Below are positions 17,175 to 24,517 of a stretch of DNA of 32,137 bases, in pieces. The position numbers were made by a program, and so were the translations under genes. The notes beneath the pieces were generated by a model, which saw only the letters and a list, made by a program, of their open reading frames with translations, searched no databases and had not been told where the DNA came from. Within the stretch, counting starts at the first letter, position 1. Each line of letters starts with the position of its first letter. This DNA comes from Cognatilysobacter segetis (GTDB lineage Bacteria > Pseudomonadota > Gammaproteobacteria > Xanthomonadales > Xanthomonadaceae): assembly GCF_004359965.1 (NCBI RefSeq), contig NZ_SMRQ01000030.1:1-32137 (forward strand), written 5' to 3'.

Positions 17175-17555
17175 TCAGCGCGGCTCCGGTCGACGCCAGA
17201 GCCAGATCGCGACGACGGCCATGCAGCTGATGCCGAGGCCCGCCATCCACGGCTTCGGCGCCGTCAGCAGCATGATCGCGCCGGCCACGGCCATCGACAG
17301 CGTCGCCAGGCGCTTGGCGCGGCGGCTGACGGCGCCCTGCGCCTGCCAGTCCCGGATCATCGGGCCGAAGCGCGCGTCGGCCAGCAGGCGCGCATGCAGC
17401 CGCTGCGAGCCGCGCGCGGCGGCGAACGCGGCGAGCAGCACGAAGGGCACGGTCGGCAGGCCGGGAACGACGATGCCCACCAGCCCGAGCCCCAGTGCCG
17501 CATACGCCAGCAGCCACCAGGCCCAGCGGAACCGCACGGCGCGCGGCTCCGGCAT
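17175..17555 (-). CDS. DUF454 (YbaN-like) membrane protein
   Basis: A 126-residue inner-membrane protein. WWLLAYAALGLGLVGIVVPGLPTVPFVLLAAFAAARGS is the defining DUF454 segment (helix, GxxLPxxPT-type turn, helix). It is followed by LLADARFGPMIRDWQ, then two more helices. Function is unknown. The start at ATG 17555 is chosen because sequence before it is Arg/Ala-rich and unlike the family; a GTG two codons earlier is possible. It ends 19 bases before lptM, and a -10-like element for lptM sits in that gap. Confidence 0.85.
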   Translation of the reverse strand: MPEPRAVRFRWAWWLLAYAALGLGLVGIVVPGLPTVPFVLLAAFAAARGSQRLHARLLADARFGPMIRDWQAQGAVSRRAKRLATLSMAVAGAIMLLTAPKPWMAGLGISCMAVVAIWLWRRPEPR

Positions 17556-17589
17556 CGTCACGGCGCGAGCGGACCGGGCCCCGCGTGAG

Positions 17590-17610
17590 GCACCGCGGGC
17601 GCCGCGGTGC
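17590..17610. terminator. Hairpin between oligopeptidase B-like gene and DUF454 gene
   Basis: GCACCGCGG (17590-17598) and CCGCGGTGC (17602-17610) form a perfect 9-bp stem with a three-base loop. It lies in the 127-base gap downstream of the oligopeptidase B-like gene and upstream of DUF454, both on the minus strand. No T-run follows, so termination is uncertain. Confidence 0.4.
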
Positions 17611-17682
17611 GTCCACACCCGGCGAGCCGCGCGGGCCCATGGCCGTCGACGGGAACCGGCCGCGAGGAGCGCGAAGGGCTCG

Positions 17683-19857
17683 TCACTTCGCGGGCGACAT
17701 CGCGTCGGCGACGCCCAGGCGGTCGAGCGCGAAGGCGTACATCTCGGCGAGCTCGCGGTAGCGCCGGAAGCGGCCCGACTTGCCACCGTGGCCGGCGTCC
17801 ATGTTGGTCCGGAACAGGACGGGGTTGCCCGAGGTGTCCAGGTCGCGCAGGCGCGCGACGTACTTGGCCGGTTCCCAGTACTGCACCTGCGAATCCCACA
17901 GGCCGGTGCCGACGAACATCGCCGGGTACGCCTGCCTCGACAGGTTGTCGTACGGCGAGTACGACAGCATGTAGTCGTAGAAGTCCTTCTTCTCGGGGTT
18001 GCCCCACTCGTCGTATTCGTTGGTGGTGAGCGGGATGGTCGGGTCGAGCATCGTCGTCACCACGTCCACGAACGGCACCTGCGACAGGATCAGGCGGTAT
18101 TTCTGCGGTGCCATGTTGCTGATCGCGCCCATCAGCAGGCCGCCGGCGCTGCCGCCGTAGGCCGCGACGCGATCCTTCGACGCGTAGCCCTCCTTCACGA
18201 GGAAGTCGGTGACGTCGATGAAATCGGTGAACGTGTTCTTCTTGTTGAACAGCTTGCCGTTCTCGTACCAGGCGCGGCCCATCTCCTCGCCGCCGCGGAT
18301 GTGCGCGATGGCGTACACCATGCCGCGGTCGAGCAGGCTGACCACGGGCAGGTTGAACGCCGGATCCATCGTCGCGCCGTAGCTGCCGTAGCCGTACTGC
18401 AGCAGCGCGGCCTGGCCGTTCTTCTCGAAGCCCTTGCGATAGACCACCGACACCGGGATCTTCGTGCCGTCGCGCGCGGTGGCCCAGAGGCGCTCGGTCT
18501 CGTAACGGGACGGGTCGTAGCCGATCACCGGCTGCTGCTTGAGCAGCACGCGCTCGCCGCTGCGCTGGTTCACCTGGTAGGTGGTGGCCGGCGTGGTGAG
18601 CGAAGTGTAGGTGTAGCGCAGCCAGTCGGTCTCCGGCTCGGCATTGGTCGCCAGGCCCATGCTGTAGGCCGGCTCGTCCGCCTTGACGAAGGTCTGCGTG
18701 CCGTCCTTCTTCAGCACGCGCAGGCGCTCCAGGCCGTTCGCACGCTCGGCGATCACGTCGAAGTCGCGGAACAGCTCGAACCCGTCGATGAAGACGTCCG
18801 GGTCGTGCGCGACCCACGCCTGCCACTCCTTGCGCGACCGCGCCCCGGTTGGCGCCGTCATCACCTTGAAGTTCTTGGCGCCGTCGGCGTTGGTGCGGAT
18901 TACCCAGCGGCCGTCGTAGTGGTCCGCCGTGTATTCGACGTCGCGCTGGCGCGGCGCGAACACGAAGAACGCGGCGGGATCGGCGGCCGGCGCGCAGCGC
19001 ATCTCGTCCGACACGGTGCTGCTCATCGAGATGCAGATGAAGCGGTCGTCGCGCGTGCGGTCCAGCCCCATGTAGAAGCTGTCGTCCTTCTCCTCGTACA
19101 CGACCGCGTCCTGCGCGACCGGCGTGCCCAGCACGTGCTTCTTCACCCGGCGCGTGAGCAGGGTCTCCGGGTCGTTCTCGATGTAGAAGACGGTGCGGTT
19201 GTCGTCGGCCCAGACGATGTCGGGCGATACGCCCTCGATCGCCTCCGGGTACACCTCGCCCGTCTCGAGGTTGCGGAAGCGGATGACGTACTGGCGACGT
19301 CCCACCGCGTCGTCGGCGTACGCGAGCAGCCGGTTGTCCTGGCTGACCTCGTACGTGCCGACGCTGTAGTAGTCGAGCCCGGCCGCGAGCGTGTTGACGT
19401 CGAGCAGCACCTGCTCGCCCGCGAAATCGCCCGCGTCGTTCGCGCGCTGGATCGCCATCGCGTCGACGCCCGCGCCGTCGCGGCGGCGTGCGTGCACGGG
19501 GTAGTCCTTGCCGGCCTCGAAGCGGGAGTAGTACCACCAGCCGCGATGGCGGAAGGGCACCGAGCTGTCGTCCTGCTTGATGCGGCCCACAATCTCGTCG
19601 TACAGGCGATCCTCCACCGGCTTGAGCGGCGCCATGTACGCATCGACGTAGGCGTTCTCGGCATTGAGGTACGCCAGCATCTCGGGGTTCTTGCGGCTGT
19701 CGTCGCGCAGCCAGTAGTACTCGTCGGCGCGCTCGGCGCCGTGCGGTGCCCGCACGACGTGCGGCTTGCGCGCGACGTCGGGCGGGGTCGGGAGCGGGGC
19801 GGCGGGCGAGGTCGTGGTCATGAGCGCGGCGATCAGAAGCGTCAGGAAGGAGCGCAT
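17683..19857 (-). CDS. S9 family oligopeptidase B-like serine peptidase, exported
   Basis: A 724-residue S9A peptidase with a signal peptide, so probably periplasmic. After a beta-propeller domain (about residues 70-430), the alpha/beta-hydrolase domain contains LLQYGYGSYGATMDPAFN, the nucleophile elbow GGSAGG (Ser570), the acid GLWDSQVQYWEP (Asp655) and DAGHGGKSGRF (His690). IRGGEEMGRAWYENGK and the Glu/Asp-rich S1 region are those of oligopeptidase B, which cleaves short peptides after Arg or Lys; this specificity is inferred from family resemblance. E. coli PtrB has no signal peptide, so export is a lineage feature. It follows another S9 gene 72 bases upstream on the same strand. Confidence 0.92.
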   Translation of the reverse strand: MRSFLTLLIAALMTTTSPAAPLPTPPDVARKPHVVRAPHGAERADEYYWLRDDSRKNPEMLAYLNAENAYVDAYMAPLKPVEDRLYDEIVGRIKQDDSSVPFRHRGWWYYSRFEAGKDYPVHARRRDGAGVDAMAIQRANDAGDFAGEQVLLDVNTLAAGLDYYSVGTYEVSQDNRLLAYADDAVGRRQYVIRFRNLETGEVYPEAIEGVSPDIVWADDNRTVFYIENDPETLLTRRVKKHVLGTPVAQDAVVYEEKDDSFYMGLDRTRDDRFICISMSSTVSDEMRCAPAADPAAFFVFAPRQRDVEYTADHYDGRWVIRTNADGAKNFKVMTAPTGARSRKEWQAWVAHDPDVFIDGFELFRDFDVIAERANGLERLRVLKKDGTQTFVKADEPAYSMGLATNAEPETDWLRYTYTSLTTPATTYQVNQRSGERVLLKQQPVIGYDPSRYETERLWATARDGTKIPVSVVYRKGFEKNGQAALLQYGYGSYGATMDPAFNLPVVSLLDRGMVYAIAHIRGGEEMGRAWYENGKLFNKKNTFTDFIDVTDFLVKEGYASKDRVAAYGGSAGGLLMGAISNMAPQKYRLILSQVPFVDVVTTMLDPTIPLTTNEYDEWGNPEKKDFYDYMLSYSPYDNLSRQAYPAMFVGTGLWDSQVQYWEPAKYVARLRDLDTSGNPVLFRTNMDAGHGGKSGRFRRYRELAEMYAFALDRLGVADAMSPAK

Positions 19858-19888
19858 TGTGCGGGCACCGTCGGCAAGGCGAAGGCAA

Positions 19889-19906
19889 GGCCGCCCGCGG
19901 GCGGCC
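19889..19906. repeat. 18-bp perfect palindrome between the tandem S9 genes
   Basis: GGCCGCCCGCGGGCGGCC is a perfect palindrome, able to form an 8-bp stem with a two-base turn or to bind a symmetric protein. It lies in the 72-base gap between the two S9 peptidase genes. It could attenuate transcription from the first gene or be an operator for the second; nothing in the sequence decides. Confidence 0.4.
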
Positions 19907-19929
19907 GGGGCGGGTCGTGGGCACGACGC

Positions 19930-22038
19930 TCAGCGACCGCCGAGCGTCTTCCACAGGAACGTGAAGGCGAGCGCGCTCATGTGCGCGGCCTGCGCATTGT
20001 TCGCCGACCCGCCGTGGCCGCCCTCGATGTTCTCGTAGTAGCGCACGTCCTTGCCGGCGGCGAGCATCTTCGCCGCCATCTTGCGGGCGTGGCCCGGGTG
20101 CACGCGGTCGTCGCGCGTGGAGGTCATGAAGAGCGTTGGCGGGTAGGTCTTGGCCGGATCGAACAGGTGGTACGGCGAGAAGCGCTGGATGAAGTCCCAG
20201 TCGGCCGTGTCCGGATCGCCGTACTCGGCCATCCACGACGCACCGGCCAGCAGGTGGCTGTAGCGCTTCATGTCGAGCAGCGGCACCTGCACCACGACCG
20301 CGCCGAACAACTCCGGGTACTGCGTGAGCATGTTGCCCATCAGCAGGCCGCCGTTGCTGCCGCCCTGGATGCCGAGGTGCTTCGGGGACGTGATCCTGCG
20401 CGCGACGAGGTCCTGCGCCACCGCGGCGAAGTCCTCGTAGGCCTTGTGGCGATTGGCCTTGAGCGCGGCCTGGTGCCAGCGCGGCCCGTACTCGCCGCCG
20501 CCGCGGATGTTGGCGACGACGTACACGCCGCCCTGCTCCAGCCAGCCCTTGCCGACGCCGCCGGAATAGCCGGGCAGCATGGAGATCTCGAAGCCGCCGT
20601 AGCCGTAGAGCAGCGTCGGCGCGGTGCCGTCGTGCTTCAGGTCCTTGGGATGGACGATGAAGTACGGCACCTTGGTGCCGTCCTTGCTCGTCGCGAAGTG
20701 CTGCTCGATCACGTGCTTCGACGCGTCGAAGAACGTCGGCATCGTCTTCAGCACTTCGGGCGCCTTGCCGAGGGTCGCCAGCGACAGCGTGGTCGGCGTG
20801 AGGTAATCGGTCGCCGTCAGCCACACCGCGTCGGACTCGTCCGGATCGACGGCGTCCACCGACAGCGTGCCGAACGACGGCGCGCCGGTGAACGCAGCGC
20901 GCGTCCATCCGTTCGCGCCGGGCGTCAGCACGCTCAGGCGGTTCCTGACGTCCTGCAGCACGTTGAGCACGAGGTGATGACGCGTCCACGTCGCGCCGGC
21001 GAGCGAACTGTGCTCGTCCGGCTCGAACAGCACGTCGAACTCGCGCTTGCCGGCCATGAAGTCGTCGAACTTCGTGGCCAGCAGGCTGCCGGCCTTGTAG
21101 GTCTTGCCACCGGCGGCATAGGGCTCACGCAGTTCGAGCGTGAGCCACTCGCGGTGGACGCCCTTTTCGGCCGAATCCGGCGCGTCGATGCGCACCGGGG
21201 TGCCGCGCGCGTCGCGCACGTAGACCGCGGTATCGCGACTGTCGAGGTAGTGCAGGATCAGGTCGCGCTGGAAGCCCGGCGTCTGGTCGCGCCACGCGTG
21301 GATGCCGTAGCCCGCGTTGTCCGCCGGCCCTTCGAACACGGTGGTCGCCGCGGCCATCGGCGTGCCGCGCTTCCACTCCTTGGCCAGGCGCGCATAACCG
21401 GCCTTGTTGCGCGACTCGGGGCCGTAGTCGGTGACGACATAGACGGTGTCGGGATCGATCCAGGTCAGCCGGCCCTTGGCCTCGGGGCGATCGAAGCCGC
21501 CCGGGACCCAGGTCTTGGTGACGAGGTCGAACTCGCGGGTGACGTCGGCATCGGAGCCGCCGGGCGAGAGCGCGATCAGGCAGCGGCGATAGTCCGGCCT
21601 GAGGCAGTCCGCGCCATGCCATACCCATTGCGCGCCTTCGGACGCGTTCAACGCATCGAGATCGAGCACCGTCTCCCACTGCGGGTTCGGCTTGCGGTAC
21701 TCGTCGAGCGTCGTGCGGCGCCACAGGCCGCGCGCATGCTGCGCGTCCTTCCAGAAGTTGTAGTAGTGGTCGCCGATCTTCTCGACCGTCGGAATCTTCG
21801 CGTCGGAATCGAGGATCGCGCGGATCTCGCCCTCGAGCGCCTTGAACTGCGGGGTCGCGGCGAGCTCGGCCTCGGTCTTCGCATTGTGCTCGCGGACCCA
21901 GGCGAGCGCACGGTCGCCGGTGACGTCTTCGAGCCACGGATACGGATCGGTTGTCTGCACGGCGGTCTCCTGCGCGCCTACGGCGCCCGAGGTGGCCAGC
22001 ACGGCAGCGAACAGCAGTCCGGAAGTGCGCAGGGTCAT
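19930..22038 (-). CDS. S9 family prolyl oligopeptidase-like serine peptidase, exported
   Basis: A 702-residue exported peptidase. The signal peptide likely cleaves at VGAQ. The mature protein opens with DPYPWLEDVTGDRALAWV, the conserved first helix of S9A enzymes. The propeller domain follows, then the hydrolase domain with LLYGYGGFEISMLPGYS, the nucleophile elbow GGSNGG (Ser561), the acid STRDDRVHPGHA and the base His675 in EGGHGG. It resembles the prolyl oligopeptidases common in Lysobacteraceae rather than oligopeptidase B; cleavage after Pro is inferred. The 72-base gap to the next S9 gene suggests a shared transcript. No clear Shine-Dalgarno sequence precedes the ATG. Confidence 0.92.
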   Translation of the reverse strand: MTLRTSGLLFAAVLATSGAVGAQETAVQTTDPYPWLEDVTGDRALAWVREHNAKTEAELAATPQFKALEGEIRAILDSDAKIPTVEKIGDHYYNFWKDAQHARGLWRRTTLDEYRKPNPQWETVLDLDALNASEGAQWVWHGADCLRPDYRRCLIALSPGGSDADVTREFDLVTKTWVPGGFDRPEAKGRLTWIDPDTVYVVTDYGPESRNKAGYARLAKEWKRGTPMAAATTVFEGPADNAGYGIHAWRDQTPGFQRDLILHYLDSRDTAVYVRDARGTPVRIDAPDSAEKGVHREWLTLELREPYAAGGKTYKAGSLLATKFDDFMAGKREFDVLFEPDEHSSLAGATWTRHHLVLNVLQDVRNRLSVLTPGANGWTRAAFTGAPSFGTLSVDAVDPDESDAVWLTATDYLTPTTLSLATLGKAPEVLKTMPTFFDASKHVIEQHFATSKDGTKVPYFIVHPKDLKHDGTAPTLLYGYGGFEISMLPGYSGGVGKGWLEQGGVYVVANIRGGGEYGPRWHQAALKANRHKAYEDFAAVAQDLVARRITSPKHLGIQGGSNGGLLMGNMLTQYPELFGAVVVQVPLLDMKRYSHLLAGASWMAEYGDPDTADWDFIQRFSPYHLFDPAKTYPPTLFMTSTRDDRVHPGHARKMAAKMLAAGKDVRYYENIEGGHGGSANNAQAAHMSALAFTFLWKTLGGR

Positions 22039-22095
22039 CGCGTGGGGCGCCTGGAAAAGGGAAGCCCCGACGCTAGCACAGCCGCCGAGCGCGAC

Positions 22096-22410
22096 TCAGG
22101 CGGCGCGGCGCGCGTCCCGGCGGCGTGCGGGGCGTGCGGAGCGGCGGGCCTGCGGCAACGCACGACGCACGCCCCGAAGCGCCGCGCCATCGGCGCCGGC
22201 GTCGGCGTCGGCGCGCCGATACGGCAGCGCGAAGCCGTGCAGCGCCCACCACGACAGCGCGGGCATCGCGACCAGCCACATCGGCAGCCAGCCGACCGGC
22301 GACATCCCGCGCGCGCCGGGCAGCAGTGCGACCAGCACCAGGCCGATGGCCGACGCGGTGCACAGGATCTCGTCGAGGATGGACACCGCGGTAGGGGCTT
22401 TGGTCGACAT
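22096..22410 (-). CDS. Small predicted membrane protein, unknown function
   Basis: A 104-residue protein with two hydrophobic helices (about residues 12-34 and 39-58) separated by GARGMSPVGW and followed by a short ALPYRR and an Arg/Ala-rich basic tail, probably cytoplasmic. I do not recognise a family. No strong ribosome-binding site is visible. The reading frame has the hydrophobic and topological organisation of a real membrane protein, unlike the Arg-rich antisense frames here. It lies between the patatin gene and the S9 gene on the same strand. Confidence 0.6.
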   Translation of the reverse strand: MSTKAPTAVSILDEILCTASAIGLVLVALLPGARGMSPVGWLPMWLVAMPALSWWALHGFALPYRRADADAGADGAALRGVRRALPQARRSARPARRRDARRAA

Positions 22411-22506
22411 GTCGGCAGGCCGTAAGGTGACGGGCCGCCACCTTCCCGTCCGCCCATCTCACCGGTTGCGAATCGCACGCGCGGCCCGACAGGCGGCCGT
22501 AGCGGC

Positions 22507-23394
22507 TCAGTAGCCCGCGGCGTCCAGGGTCTGGCTCGCGCAGCGGCGGCCGAGTTCCACCAGCTCGCGCGCGCGCCAGAACTCGTAGAACTGGCAGGCG
22601 TCACGGGGAATGCGGATCACGATCTCCGGCGGGTCCAGCGCCATCTGCACGCGCGCGATCTGCGCCTGCATGGTGTCGAGCGAACGCGCCATGAGTTCGG
22701 TGAAGCCCATCGCGCGCGCGTCGGCGCCGTCCACGCGATCGCCGAAGCGCCGCAGCCAGCGACCGAACAGCGACGGCATCTCGCCCGCGATTTCCGACGG
22801 TGCCGGCTGCGCCAGCGCGCCGGGCGGATGCGCGGGCCAACTGTGCATGTCGACCGCGACCAGGCGATGCGCGCCGGACAACCGCGTCGCGGTGATCGGC
22901 AGCGGCGCGAGGATGCCGCCGTCGACCAGCTCGCGCCCGCGCACGACGTGCGGCGTGAACACGCCGGGGATCGCCATCGAGCCGCGCACGGCGTCCCAGA
23001 GGTCGCCTTCGCGCAGCCAGACTTCGCGCTGGCGCATCAGGTCGACCGCCACCACCGTGAGAGGCACGGGCAGGTCCTCGATGCGCGGCGAACCGGCGAT
23101 GCGCCGCATCTCGTCGAGGATGCGTTGGCCGCGGAACAGCGCCGGCGCGGAGAACGCGGGATCGAGCAGGCGCAGGATGTCGCTGCGCTCCAGCGGCGTG
23201 AGCCAGTCGCGGTAGTCGGCGAGCTTGCCGGCTGCGTACAGCCCGCCGATCAGCGCGCCGATCGAGCTGCCGGCCACCGCCGCGATGCGGAAACCGCGCT
23301 GCTCCAGCACCTCGATCACGCCGATCTGCGCCAGGCCGCGGGCGCCGCCGGCGCCCAGTACCAGCGCGACCGGCTCGTTCGCCGCGGGCGTCAC
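22507..23394 (-). CDS. Patatin-like phospholipase (RssA/YlbK type)
   Basis: A 295-residue cytoplasmic protein with the patatin Ser-Asp dyad: oxyanion loop GAGGARG (about 14-20), nucleophile elbow GSSIG (Ser44) and VDGGI with Asp158. It is expected to hydrolyse acyl lipids. LGAGGARGLAQIGVIEVLEQRG and GSMAIPGVFTPHVVRGRELVDGG are typical of the RssA/NTE-like group. It starts with GTG, overlapping the TGA of the WYL regulator gene as GTGA, so translation of the two is coupled. That coupling suggests regulator and lipase act in one process; the target is unknown. Confidence 0.93.
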   Translation of the reverse strand: MTPAANEPVALVLGAGGARGLAQIGVIEVLEQRGFRIAAVAGSSIGALIGGLYAAGKLADYRDWLTPLERSDILRLLDPAFSAPALFRGQRILDEMRRIAGSPRIEDLPVPLTVVAVDLMRQREVWLREGDLWDAVRGSMAIPGVFTPHVVRGRELVDGGILAPLPITATRLSGAHRLVAVDMHSWPAHPPGALAQPAPSEIAGEMPSLFGRWLRRFGDRVDGADARAMGFTELMARSLDTMQAQIARVQMALDPPEIVIRIPRDACQFYEFWRARELVELGRRCASQTLDAAGY

Positions 23395-24359
23395 CGACCG
23401 TACTTGCCCAGCGACAGTTCGAGGTGAGTGATCGCCTGCTGCCGCAGCGCCGCGGGCTCGATGATCTCGGCGTCGGCGCCGTAGTGCATGACGTCCATCA
23501 GCAGCTCGCGCTCGTTGCTGTAGGGCACCTTCAGCTCGAAGCGCCCGTCGGGCAGGAAGCGCCCCTGCTGCTGCGAATGCCAGTGCTCGTCCGCCACCCA
23601 GCGCGCGGCCTTCGGGCTGAAGACGATCGTCGCCCAGCCCTTCGGCGCGCCGGAGAAGATCCCGTAGCTCGAGGAGAGCTGGCGGTCCATCTCCTCGTCG
23701 GAGACGTCGCGGGCCGGCTCGTCCAGCACCTTGGCGTTCTGGATGCGGTCGACGGAGAAACTGCGCAGCGCCTCGCGCTCATGGTCCCAGCAGTCGAGGT
23801 ACCAGTTCTCGCGGTAGTGCGTGAGCCGCTGCGGGGAGACCGTGCGACGGGTCTTCTCGTCGGTCGAGCGCGCGCGGTAGTCGAAGCTGAGCTTGCGGCG
23901 GTCGAGCACCGCGGTCGCCACGTTGCGGAAGCTCGCCTCGTCCAGGCGCCGACGGCGATGCGGAATGACGCGGATGCGCTCGACCGGCACGCGGCGCCCG
24001 CCGGCATGCTCGCCGAGCAGCTTCTCGATGCGCTGCTGCAGCGGCGCGAGCGCGTTCGACAGCACGCCGCCGCCCGAGCGCATCAGCAGCTGCTGCGCGG
24101 CCAGCAGCGAATACAGCTCCTCCGACGACAGCCACAGCCCCGGCAGCTCGAAGCGCGTGCCGTCGCTGTGGTCGTAGCGGAAGCCGGCCTCGCCGTTGCC
24201 CTGCACGGGCGCCATCAGGTAGTCGCGCAGGTAGGCGAGGTCGCGGTAGACGGTGGCCCGCGAGCACTGCAGCTCTTCCTGCAGGCGCTGCACCGTCACC
24301 GGATAGCGCGAGGCGCTCAGGATGCGGTGCAGGGCGTGGATGCGTTCGATGCGTTCCAT
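23391..24359 (-). CDS. WYL-domain transcriptional regulator
   Basis: A 322-residue DNA-binding regulator. Residues 1-60 form a winged helix-turn-helix of the DeoR/HTH_11 type (MERIERIHALHRILSASR ... CSRATVYRDLAYLRD). A middle region with many Arg follows, then the WYL domain with WYL at 186-188 in ENWYLDCWD and conserved RSFSVDRI, then a C-terminal WCX-like domain. WYL domains sense ligands such as nucleotides or nucleic acid in characterised members; the ligand here is unknown. The start at ATG 24359 gives the standard N-terminus. It is divergent from the molybdoenzyme operon (158-base gap), making that operon a plausible target, and is coupled to the patatin gene. Confidence 0.92.
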   Translation of the reverse strand: MERIERIHALHRILSASRYPVTVQRLQEELQCSRATVYRDLAYLRDYLMAPVQGNGEAGFRYDHSDGTRFELPGLWLSSEELYSLLAAQQLLMRSGGGVLSNALAPLQQRIEKLLGEHAGGRRVPVERIRVIPHRRRRLDEASFRNVATAVLDRRKLSFDYRARSTDEKTRRTVSPQRLTHYRENWYLDCWDHEREALRSFSVDRIQNAKVLDEPARDVSDEEMDRQLSSSYGIFSGAPKGWATIVFSPKAARWVADEHWHSQQQGRFLPDGRFELKVPYSNERELLMDVMHYGADAEIIEPAALRQQAITHLELSLGKYGR

Positions 24360-24505
24360 CAGGTTCCAGTCTCGGGGCCGGCTGCGACAAGCATCGCACC
24401 GGCATGCGTCAGCGGCTAGGGCCTCGGGCAGCGGCAGTGTCGCCGCGCCGGGGGCGCCGGGTCGTGAAAGGGGCGTGGGTGGCACGGCGCGACGCGGGGC
24501 TCGGG

Positions 24506-24511
24506 CACAAT
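24506..24511 (+). promoter_or_regulatory. -10-like element six bases before the soeA-like ATG
   Basis: CACAAT at 24506-24511 is followed by six bases and then the ATG at 24518. There is no Shine-Dalgarno sequence, so a leaderless transcript is suggested. A convincing -35 hexamer is not visible, which would suit an activator-dependent promoter; the divergent WYL regulator is a candidate activator or repressor. Assigned by eye only. Confidence 0.35.
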
Positions 24512-24517
24512 GGCGCG

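Noticed and set aside
17146-22425. Open frame of 1759 codons on the plus strand
   Set aside because: It runs antisense across DUF454, both S9 peptidases and a small membrane gene. Its translation is Arg/Ala/His/Val-rich without domains. The opposite strand has complete, motif-bearing genes; the open frame is a by-product of GC-rich third positions.
22507-24359. WYL-patatin pair as a complete anti-phage defence system
   Set aside because: No nucleotide cyclase, nuclease or other defence partner is nearby, and the patatin is of the housekeeping RssA type; kept only as a regulatory hypothesis.
24480-24495. TGGCAC resembling a sigma-54 -24 element before the soeA-like gene
   Set aside because: The required TTGC-type -12 element at the fixed spacing is absent.
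24404-24517. Earlier start for the soeA-like gene with an Arg-rich N-terminus (possible twin-arginine signal)
   Set aside because: The Arg-rich stretch lacks the SRRxFLK pattern and a hydrophobic core, and overlaps the intergenic region. The ATG at 24518 gives a normal cytoplasmic start.
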